Shown here piece by piece: positions 12,501 to 24,500 of a DNA stretch of 64,000 bases. The notes below the pieces were generated by a model. That model was given only the letters and a program-made list of their open reading frames with translations. It was not told where the DNA came from and made no database searches. Both the position numbers and the translations under genes were made by a program. This DNA comes from Anarhynchus alexandrinus (Eukaryota; Chordata; Aves; Charadriiformes; Charadriidae). Positions within the stretch are counted from its first letter, which is position 1; the number at the start of each line of letters is the position of its first letter. The stretch lies in the NCBI GenBank assembly GCA_008711295.1, contig VUYV01000231.1:601302-665301 (forward strand), given 5' to 3'.

Positions 12501-15500
12501 CTTTTTTTAAATCATGAAATAACCATTTGCAAAAGGATTTAGTGCTGAATAACCACTGAATCTGCCCTTTTGGGACCAAATCATAAAACTCTTATTTCAC
12601 TTCGAATGGAGCAAAAATTGACATACAAGTACTCACATGGACTGATAAGCTTACTGTGTTGGCAAATATGCTCTCTTTTGTAAATACAAATGCTTCTTCT
12701 TAAGGAAGTATAGGAAAAATGTAATGAATTTGCGAGGAATGGGTGATCTCACAGGGAAGAAGATGGAAAAAATAATACCTAATATTGTCTTTCACCTAAT
12801 GAGACAGTATCCAAGGAAATGGTTAAAGTAAACAAACAACCCATTGCAAAATAATGAAGATAACTCATCATTAGAGACTTGTGTTTAATGTAATAAAATT
12901 TTCCTCCACAGTAATTTGGATAATTACAGGTATGTAAGGATTTCTAGCAATCTGCAGAATGAGCGCTTTCTGCTTGCATAAAGCCAAGGCAGAATTCTAG
13001 CATCAAATGAATCCAAGTTGACAGAATTCACCTTCTGGAAGACAAGAGCTCAGACCTTATAGTTAATGGTGTTTTCACCAGTCCACATACATAAATACAA
13101 AGCAAAAGGAGGAGATCCAAATAAATATAAGCATCTTTGGAAGACAATGAAATTTTGACTTGATTTTCTCATGAAAGATACTTTAAGATTTAAAGAAAAG
13201 ATTTATAAGACAATACATACAGGTAAAACAAGATCAAACTTGTGAAGTTAGTGGAGATTTTCTGTCTTAAAGAGGAAAGGGACTCCCTATAGCCACCATA
13301 TGCTATATGTTCATATGTTCAAGATAAAGCATCCTATAGCACAGAGTCTCACTGACAGATACAGGAAGAAGAAAAGAAGCAAGTAGAGGAGATGCCTACT
13401 AGGCCTCAAACAACACAGCTTTGTTTCAAACAGTGACCTGATAAGATATGGTGTCAAATAAGTAGCTAAAGAGAGAAAACACCATAGGGACTATCACTGA
13501 TAGTGAGATGCACATGCCAGAGAAAGACAGCAAATTACTAGAAAGCAGAGCAAGTGAGCAGAAAACATTTAAGCAAATTTAACAATTTTGCTATGTAGTC
13601 TGTTCCATCCTTCTGTAAGCCACCTCTAACCTAAAAGTTGTGCAACCATATTAGTTTAGTGCTAAGCTCAACATGCAAGCCCTCAATGTGCCACAAACCT
13701 GAACAGTCATTTTAATCTGCCCATCACACCATGACCCTGCTGATACTTCAAATTGAGGTTAAAAGGAGGTACTAATTCACCGATTCTGCCTCTGCCATTA
13801 AGACTGTAAAGACAGCTGCTTATTGTGGCTGCTCTGTTACTGTGGACGTAAACCAAATCAAATTAAATAGGAAAAACAATCATTTATTAAAATCAAGCAG
13901 CTGTCAGATGGTAGCAATTTCTAATTCTTCATTATCCAAGATGCATCCAATCCAGAAACCAGGAGAACAGATCTCTCTCTCTCTTTGCCAATGTTTGCAA
14001 GCAACATTTTTGGATCTTTCTACATTTCCAAAATGAAACCAACTAGCATCAATTACATATTTTAACACATTACCACTAACAAAACCAAGCAGATACACCA
14101 GTATGATAGTTCCAGTTTTCTCTTTTGGTCACACGCTAGAACAAATTGTTCCCAAACTTTCTGGCCACAAACCACTGGATTTCTCATGGAACCTTACACA
14201 TAACCATGCTTGTTCAGCTCCCTGCCCTTAACGATCATATAATTATGGATTATAACCTGATCCACAGTCAAAAAAAAGACTACTAAGCTAACAGTCTGTG
14301 TCATCCTTTTCAAATTAACATGCTCTGTAAGATTCCTCAGTCCTTAAATCTGATCCCATTCCACATTCCGATCCTATTTATTCACTCAGTTTTATAGATA
14401 AGCATGAATTCTTTCAACTACTACTTAAACATCTCTCAATCACAAAATCTTTTATCTGCTATCTACATGATAGCTCAGTAACAGAAGGACCATCAGGGAC
14501 TGTACATTGCTGCCCACAATGATAAAATGGTTTCTTTAAGAAAAGTGGTTTATTGGTTTTCATTAAAACAAGCCATAGTTAACTTGCTACCTTCCCATAC
14601 CTAACTCTCATTTCTGAAACTCAAGAATCTATACCAGTCTTAGAAGACTGCTTTCAGCCAGCCAGGTCACAGCATATAGTCCTGAAGAACACTTAAACAA
14701 AGCCACCTGGCAAAAGAGGCCATGTATTTGTATCCACTGCCAGACTACTCTCCAACATTTTATGTCACTCAGTTACTTTCTTATTTCAGTAATATGGTTG
14801 AGTGATCTGAGAAATACAGTTGCATGAACTTGACTTGTTTCTTTCTTATGGGATTGGAAAATGTTGTACCTTGTGCTCCTGCAACTCCAGAGCTCCTCTG
14901 GAATCTACCCTTTCCCATACTGGTGCTAGAACACTTCTAAAACCGCTGCCAAAGTCTGCAAAACTGCAGGGACCGAATAATCAACAACCATAAAACGGTT
15001 CAAAGCTTCCTCCATACAGCATATGTAAAAAGGATCAACTGACTATCCAAGACTGAATAACTGTAAAAAGGTTGTAATGGAAAAAAATGGCAACGCTGCT
15101 GGAGCAAGGCATTTAGAAGAACTCTCTGTGTACCACAAGAGATATCATACAATGGACATACAGTCTTGTGGCAGACAGTATGGCCCCTTTGTGCAAGATA
15201 CTGTCATAAAGGAATCCATACATTTAGAACATACTGACTTCTTTACAGTAGTTTTCTGTGGCTAGAAAGTAAAAAAAAAAAACAATTGAAAAAGTAATTC
15301 AAAATCCAGTAAATAAAGAAACATTAAACATCCAAGACACTCTACAGTGCTGAAGCAAAGTTCAAATTCAAAATTAGTTTTTCCTAAAAAAATTCTCAGC
15401 ACAATCTATACATGTTATGAAGCATTGCCTTCCCTGTATGATGACTGTTTCCCCAACTGTGATCCAACAGAACAATTAAATTAAAATTGGGGGCTGGGGT

Positions 15501-18500
15501 GGGTGGAATACACAAGAACAGAACAACTCTGTGGTCTTGAGTTCAGGACTCCTTTCCTAACACTTCAGGCCTTGACAATATTTCCATTCCTCTTTTATGC
15601 ACTAAACATGTGCTAGTCTTCTCTGATAACACTGTTTAAATATTAGAACTTAGGAAATGGACTACAGGCCCCTAGTGTACATGTGAAAAGAAGACATTTT
15701 TAAAGGCTGTTCTGGAAAAGTGAGGAAATCAAGATCTTAGAGAAATCGGGCGGGGTGGTAAGAAGGCATGAATATGTGGGGAAAAATAACACTATAAATT
15801 AAGATGTGTCTAAGAGAAACTTAAGATCACTTTTCTAAATGAAACATGTTAAAGGTATGGTTAGCCATTATAAAGCTAACTATTAGAAGAAAATATTGGC
15901 TGCTTTTCAGATTAAGTATTTTATTGCCAGCAGAATCTACTATTTGGGATGAATGGCTCACAGAATTCGTGAATGGCTCACAGAAAGGTGAAAGTAACTG
16001 AACAAGTTCTTCCATAAACAGCAGAAGGGATTCTTCTGCATGTTTAACCACTACAACAGTGCGATACTTTCAACTCCTCCCTCTTCCCTCAAGGCAAGCT
16101 CTCTTACCACTCCTCTCTTCTGCTCTCCAGCTACTGTCCGTAAGACTTGCTATAGCCTTTTTTATGCACTGCCACATGCCAGCTGGCTCTTCAATACATA
16201 CTGGCCTGATGGTGAGCCATCAATACTGTGAAACTCATAGGAACTTAGTATCTTCCACACTTTGACCCCTGAAAAGCTCAGTTAAAACTAAAAGGGATAA
16301 AAAGTGGAATGGAAGAAAAATTAAGGAATAAAAGGAGAAAAGAGAAAAGGGAGGGAACAGACAGTCAAACACTAGTATAACCATAAATGCACCTGTACTC
16401 AAGATGCCAGTCCCTCCCCAATGTTCTTCTGTAAAAATGTGCAAAACAAATGAAGTTCTGTAATTTGGTATTATTGGCACTAAATGATAAATTCAAATAA
16501 GCTATTACACTGATGACTTGTACACCACGTTTGATACTTGTATGCCGACGCAGGTTATAACTGTAAGATGATGCTGTGATAAAGTGGCACCATTCATTTG
16601 TAAAACACAGAATCTGCCTCTAAAACAGTTACACAATAGTGCCCCTGAAACTTTAAAAGAGTCAAGTCAAGATGGCCTGTTTACACATTTACTGAACTGG
16701 AGAAAGGATGCAAATTACATTTTCTATAATTATAAATGACATTGTAATTTTCCTTTCTTCCTTACAGGTCCCTTCTTGCAGAATTTGGAATATGCCTCCT
16801 TGCACCAAATAAGGCAGAAAGGATACCACTTATTTCTTGAATATTTAGTTAATTTTACATTTCCTTTTCAGAGAGAGAAATATAGCCTCCCCAAGGGTTA
16901 GAAAGAATACTGTATCCACATTTTGGTCAGCAAATTTTTGTAGAAGCTCTTCTAGAGTGGTCATAACTATGATATCAGCTAAATAAAAACACTTAATCAA
17001 AACAATACTACTTTGGCCTCAGTTGTCTTTGTTGCCTGCCTCCAGATGTGGAATGGAAGCACAACATTAAGGGCAGAAAAGTACACCCTACTTTTAGGCT
17101 TCTAAACTGAATCACATCAGATCTACTTTTATTAGTAAGTAGCTGGCTGCTTTTTGCCAGTATGCAGCAGCCAAAACTGCTCGTTGTTTCTGCAAATGAG
17201 CCTCAACAGGCACTTAGGACAAAAAAAAAAAAAACCCAAAAAAAAAAAAAAAAAAACCCAAACAAAACCAAAAAAAAAAAACCAGTAAAATAAAACTGCT
17301 TCAGACTTTTTTTTTTTTTGAATGAGCTCTAAACTGTGACAGACTGAAGGATAGGTTAGTTCTCCAGGGCAACATTTAACTATCTTAACCATCAAATAGC
17401 CTTTTCTCTTCCTTTCATACATAATTCTTTCTGTACCACCCAGGTTTTGCAGCAAATGAAGTAGGGATCTCTAGAATTAGCTTATTTCTCTCACATACCC
17501 TCGACTCCCTCAACAGTATAGTGAAAGCAGCAGCATGCAATCTTGTTCATAACATGCAATAATCATTACATGAATTTTTAAACTGGTTTCCAAGGAAGAG
17601 TCAACAAACTGCAAACCAGTAAGTCTGATGTTGATACTAAACAAATTAGAAGAAGTTTCCATAAAAAACAGAATTATTGGACAAAATAGATCACGCAAAA
17701 GCATCAACATGCTTTAATAAAGGGAAATCATGCTTCTCAAATCTAGTTAAGTTCCTCGAAAGAGTAACCAAGGATGGCAGTAAAGCAGTTACAGTTAATA
17801 ATATAGATCAATTTCCAAAAGGCCTTTATCAAAGTCTTTTAAAGAAGCAAAGCTGCTACAGGATAAGCAGTAAAGCTCTCAAGTAGATGAAAGAAAAGTT
17901 GGGGCCAGGAATATAGTATTACTAGTTTTCACAATTCATGTCACCAGGAGATTTCCCACAGGCATCTGGGCTCATTTCTACATCTGCCAATACACTGACA
18001 TGTCAGATAAGTGATCTAGGAAATGGGGGTGAGAAGTGAAGTGACAAGGTTTACTGATGCTGCTAAACTATTCAAGCAGTAAACCAACTGATTGTGACCT
18101 CCAGGAGCACCTAATGAGAAACAGTGTGAGCACAAGGCAAATGAAATTCATAGAATCACACAATCATTTATGTTGGAAAATACCTTTAAGATCATAGACT
18201 CCAACCGTAAATGTAACACTGCCAAGTCCACCACTAAACCTTGATCATAAGCGCCACATCTTCTAAATACCTCCAGGGATGGGCACTCGGCCACTTCCCT
18301 GGGCAGCCTTGATAACACTTTCAGTGAAGCAATTTTTCCTAGTATCCAATCTAAACCTTCACAACACAAACTGCAAGGGAAAACACAATACTAATTTAAC
18401 ACATTAGCTGACAGACTCAGAAGTGGTATCTCAGAGGTGTAAACAGTACAAAATCAAACCAAACAAACAACCCACCCCTATGTTTACTGGGCCTAGATGT

Positions 18501-21500
18501 ACTACTTCTTTACTAAGAGGGTAGTCAAACACTGGAACAGGCTTCCTAGAGAGGTGGTCAATGCCCTGAGCCTGTCAGCATTTAACAGGCATTTTGGACA
18601 GTACCCTTAATTACACACTTTAACTTATGGTCAGCCATGAAAGGGTCTGGGAGTTGGACTAGATAATCATTGTATGTCCCCTTCCAACTGAACTATTCTA
18701 TTCTATTCTATTCTATTCACCAGCTATTAAAATGGCAAACCAAATACTAGCCATTTTTAAGCAATAAGTAGGAGATGCAATGGAAATTATTACACGACTT
18801 CATAAACCCATGCTGCGGTGAATGACTCTGGGAATCTGTATGCAGGTTTGCTTCCCTTCTTTTTATTTATTTGAGACACACACACATATACAACCAGGTC
18901 TCTCAAATCACGAGTAACGTGGAAAAGCTGATTAAGAAAAACTGTTCACTTCCTACAGGAGAGCAAGGCGATATTAAGTGAAATTGACAGGAGACAGTCT
19001 CAAAAACAAAACAACATAGTCTCCACTCTGCTGGGGGATGTTGTGAATGCCAGATATTCACATGGGTTCAAAAAACAACTGAACAAGCAGATGGAAGAAA
19101 ACACCACCACAGGTGGATAATACTACTTCTCACTCAGAAGTCTGAGCAACAAATCACTAAATCCTCACAAAACATTTTGGAAGGTATCACTGTTGGCTTG
19201 TCCTAGCCTTACAGTCTTCACTAGATACCTACTGCTAGGGACAGGGAAGGACAAGAGAAGAGATTTGTTAAATGGACCTTCAATGTACAATTAGGAAGCA
19301 CTAACAAAAGATCAGAGCAAAACTGTAAAGTTAATATAGCATATATGCAATTTCAAGTCTGCTCTTCATAAATCAAACAACAAAAATTGTACAAGAAATA
19401 GCATAAATATTGGCATTTTTGTTTCTCAGCTACTTTGGAACTTTTAAATTAAATGTTTAAGTTGCTTAAGCCTGAACTAACGGAGTAACTGACACCAGCA
19501 CCATGTTGTGCCTCTCTGTAAATATGACCACTGCACAGGAACAAATGCTGGGTTTGCCTTAGTATTGGCTATCCAACCTAACTAAAATTCTTATTTGATC
19601 TCAGTCTCCTACAGGCCATTTGCAGTCTCCACCACAAAGATTCTTTGCCCAGTTGGTCTCTGGTCTTTGCCATCTCTCTCCACAGATCACTGCTACAGTG
19701 CCTTTCAAAGTCAGTCTATCCCAGCACTTCACTTATTAATTCATTTTCATCTTCTGATTCATCCTCTTTGACTTTTCAGCTTTAGTTTCTCTATCTAACA
19801 CAATGTATCTTTGTGAGGTCTGTCACTGCACCAGCTGGCCCCCAATCCCAATCTTTTTGCATCTTAACTACCAACCCTCCAAACTCAACCTCCCGTTTTC
19901 CAGTACCAATTTCTGCTAAGGGATCAAAGATGGATTTGCAAGCTTATTGACCAGTAAATCTCCAAATCATAGTTTTTGATCCCTTAGCTATGTCGCCCTT
20001 CTGGACAAATAAGAGCACCAGCAAGGCCAACATACCGCTCTTCAGAAGAGGCAGAGGAACTGTCGGTGTTCAGAGTAGCTGCTACCTCAAAAGCTGAGCT
20101 CTTAAAAGTGTTCCCTCTTCCAACAGGCCACACCACAGCTTGACCAGTGTTCATCTATATTGAATGGTAATGCAGCTCACTGCTGCATTTGTATAACGTA
20201 TAACTGAAAATTTAGGAAAAAACCCCATGCGTTTAAACTCATATACCCAAAAAATGTCTATGACTCTATACCTGTTTGCCAAAAGAAGCACATTTATACT
20301 GTGGCAAATGGTTTTCTTATGTTCTTCTACAGGATACATGTAGCTAAGTACTAAAGTCAGCTGAAGCCTGATGAGAAAGCCTATAATCTACCAAGGATTT
20401 ACAAACCCTAATCTTCAAGGGTCAGTATAGAAGCTGGTAATAGAATGGCAGCTATGGAAAAACATCTGCTTTTGACAAGCATATGTCAAAACTTCACTTA
20501 TGTTAAGTAAAGTGACAGTGAAAGGATGCAGAGTCTCAAGCTGCAGTGCAGATCGCATCATAGAAGAATCAAGTTCATTCACTCTACAAACTGTACATCT
20601 TACACATGAATATGGATGCCAACAGCTGAACCAAAGTGCAGAATGCCTGGTATCAGGAACTGAGACCACCTGGAAATGCTAAGGATGAAGCCTTCAGGGA
20701 ACTGTTATGGAAACTCCAGTCATATAGGACGTAAATGTTTGTCCAAGATTCATAACAGAAACTCTGGTGGATTTTAATACAATGAGTGAAGATATTCTTG
20801 AGGTGATATCACAGAATAAAATCATGCTGATTCTTAACCCCACATGGCTTCTGTTTTACCCTTCATTCAGGGTGAAATCTTACATATTAAAGTTTACTAC
20901 ATTTCAGGTTTTGTTTCATTATTATTTCTAGATCCATATGTGGACACCGATACAGTAAGTTGGTAGTACACAGTAAAAAGGTGGCACCTGAAAATGAGGC
21001 TCCTTGAGTATTCCAACCAATTCTGCAATATTCTCATCTTTATTTACTAAGGGACTGATGTCTTCAAGAATTTCATTCACCAACTCCAGATTGTTGTCAC
21101 TGACAGCCTCAAGTTTAGAATCTTCCAGTCGCTCATGAGCCTGTAAGATTAAATATATGATACTATACTGTAAATAAGTTTCAAGTAGTTCCAATTTATA
21201 AACCTTTTAAATAATTTCTTGATGCAACCTTTAGCAGGAAAACCAGAAAAGTTACATATAGTATAATCTGTATATTTTATCTTTATAACCGCTGAAGGAT
21301 TTTGAATGCTTAACTATGTGACCCAAACAACTTTATAAGCAGCACCTGTCAGAGATGCATGTATGTCCTTATTTCCTATAACCTCTATGCTATATACACC
21401 AAATAGTCCTCTCTGAACAATATAGCGCCTCAGATCTTTTCTACTTCAGAACACAGTACAAGTGCACCTTCTAGACTAAGGACAAAAAAGGAACTATGGG

Positions 21501-24500
21501 ATCTGCTCAGAAAAAAATAAAGTCTGTGAGAGAAGCATTTACCCCAGGCTCCTCCCATTCAAACACCTTCAAAACAGCAAATTCTAAAGGAAAGTCTGCA
21601 TAACTAAAGGAAATGCTAAAGAAAAGCCTACAGCAAAGGCAGCTAACAGGATCCTGGGCTGCATTAAGGAGAGCGTTGCCAGGAGGTTGAGTTCTCCTCA
21701 GCACTGGTGAGACCACTCCTGGAATACTGTATACTGGGGAGAGTCCAGTGAAGGGCCATGAAGATGATGAAGGGACTGGAGCACCTCACATTTGAGGAAA
21801 GGCTGAGAGAGCTGGGACTGTTCAGCCTTGAGCAGAGAAGGATCAGGGAGGGATCTCATCAACGTGTATGAATACCTGAAGGGAGGGTGCAAAAAGGATG
21901 GAGCCAGTCTTTTTTCAGTGGTTCCCAGTGACAGGACAGGAGCCAATGGGCTGAAAAAATGGACTGAAACACAGGAGGATCAGCCTAAACATAATGAAAC
22001 ACTTTTTCCACTGTGAGGGTGACTGGCCACTGGCACAGTGTGCCCAGAGAGGTTGGAGTCTCCCTCCTTGGAGATACTCAACAGCCATCTGGACATGGTC
22101 CTGGGCAATCACCTCCAGGTGACCCTGCTTGAGCAGCAGATGCCCTCCAGAGGTCCCTTCCAACCTCAACCATTCTGATTCTGTGATAACTTTGTATCTC
22201 TTTCTAGAGCTACTGCTGCAGACATAATCATTTCCTGAACACTGCAGATACTTAAATTCACCAAAAGGTAGGAGCTTGGAGCTCAAGAGAAACATCTCAT
22301 TAATCCGAATGCTTCGCTTACTTATTACAGGCAGTGTTTTATCGCAAAATTAGAGAATAAGAGGAGGCTAAAAATACCTAAGATTCTCAACACACTCAAT
22401 TAAGAGCTATTTACAACAGCATAGCAACAAGAAGTTAAAAAAAGAACAATCGCTTTGGCATGTAAAAACACAACAAATAACATATATTTGTGAGTCATCT
22501 ATGTATACTTCCCATATATATAATTCGAAGGTATGCGCACACATCTTCTTTCTTATTAGTGCTTTAAAACAAACATTAAAATAAAATTTTGCTAAAACCA
22601 GAAAACTTTGTTCCCTGAAATCATCTGAGTATTGAATTCTACTTCATATCTATAAAATGGTATTTCTGCAGGACTGATGATCAAACACTGGAAAGGCTAA
22701 GTTAACATAGAGAAAGACATTTCAAACATTCCCCAACACCAACACACACAAACCAAATGACCGTGATTACAAAGTCATAGGAAGCTTAGCACCTACACAC
22801 ATTCTCCTTAATAAGGGAATGCTATTATGTACATAATACATACAGTAAACAACACACTTCTTTTAAAGTTTACTATTTTTACAGCAAGTAAAAACACAAA
22901 TTTGTTGACTTTTAAACATACTCCAACTGCAAAACCTTTGTAAGATTAAAGAACATGGGTTACCTTCTCTTTCTCACTCATTTTCTTTAAAATACTACCA
23001 CTGAGTATAATCTAAATACAAATATCCTCACCCTTCACCCCAAAATCAAGGCCATGGAACAATCAAGGAACAGAATGTTTATCAGTCAACAACCTCTGAT
23101 CCTGTAATATGTTGGGGAGTACCAGGATATGGAGTGGTATGAATAATTTTTAAAAAAAAAAAAAAAAGAATACCTAACTTAGATATTGCAATTTTTTTTT
23201 TAATTTCAGTTCATCATTTCAGAAACAGTGATACTGAATTGAGTCTTTTGATTCATTCAATATTTATTATACTTGCCAAATGTTCAAACAGTAAGGCTTT
23301 TGCCTCCAAGAATCTGACATCCTAAATACTGGACTTAATGTTTTCAAATTACTCCTACGATGTTTCCTTGGTCTGGGTTAGACACTCACCTGGTACGCTA
23401 TATGCTATGCTACAATACTAAAAGCAATAGCGTGACTGCAGAAAAGAAGGTAAAGTTTTGAGGTTCAAATGAGTAGCTAACAATCCAGGAGAAGAGAATT
23501 TTGATAAGACAGTTCAGTAGCAAAACTGAGAAAAATTAATGCATATTGCAAATTCAACAACTGTTTTCAAAAAAGCATAGCAATTCTACAAGCTAGTTAG
23601 AATTGAGCACAAACATCAGCAAATGAAAGAAAATGTATTTTACAGTGATTACAGTTACTTCCCCTTTCCCCTCCCACCCACTGAAGAATGGAATGGAAAA
23701 GTATAGTAAAAGAACCCTACCTGAAAAAAAGATCTGTAATTTCTACTTTGATGCCTTTATTCTAGACAGGAAAAACTGTCAAATGAACTTAATGCAATTT
23801 TAAATGATTACCAAACTTTGCACTGCAAAATATTATAAACTAACTACTATGCTTATTGCTTGCCTTCATTTTTTTAAGAACTGGAAAGAAAAAATAAGCT
23901 TGTATGGCCCATGGCACATTTCCCTAAGTTTCTTTTTGTCCTTTTCGGGATACTTTACATAATGATTAGTCTTGATAGCTGACTAATAAAGGAAAGTGAA
24001 AAAGCTTTTACGTTTCTGGCCTGGTCTGAAATGAATCTGCTTAAATAATCTGACCATCTCAGGGTCCCGAGAATTGCCTATTCTGTTAAAACTAGCTCTT
24101 CTAATAGAAAACCAAGTTTTATGTATTTTTAGAGACAAATGGATGTATATGAACTACATATACTTCCTGAAATGTGTTGTCATTTTGATCTTGTCCTTAT
24201 TTAGCTCTGCTGGTTAGGACTGAGGTTTTGGGTTTAATTCTGAAATAATTACAAAATAAAATATGATTGAGGTCATACCATATGAACACAATTAAAACCT
24301 TTCAGCATTCTAGATAAAGGAAGTTTATAGTTAAGAGTCTGTTTCCATTACAAGCACTTTTTTTACATCTGCTAGTCATTAAATTCCACATAATTGTAAT
24401 TGGCCATTAAAGCACAAATTCTTGATAGGAAAAAGAATGCTTTGCAATGAACATTTTCTTCATGATAAATATTAAACTAAAGATGACGTATGCAGCAGAT

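Larger units (their letters stand above)
12480..20987 (-). other. PALS2 intron 2
   Basis: 8.5 kb. It holds a 20-base tandem duplication near 15951, A-rich and T-rich simple sequence at 17220-17320, an inverted CR1 pair at 18148-18719 and a perfect 14-base inverted repeat at 19915-19988. No coding exon fits between residues 90 and 91. Confidence 0.88.

Noticed and set aside
17132..17455. Phenylalanine-rich 107-residue minus frame
   Set aside because: Translation of poly-A/poly-T simple sequence.
20928..21194. Minus-strand 88-residue frame around the L27C domain
   Set aside because: Only 20988-21140 is exon; both ends are intron sequence past good splice sites.
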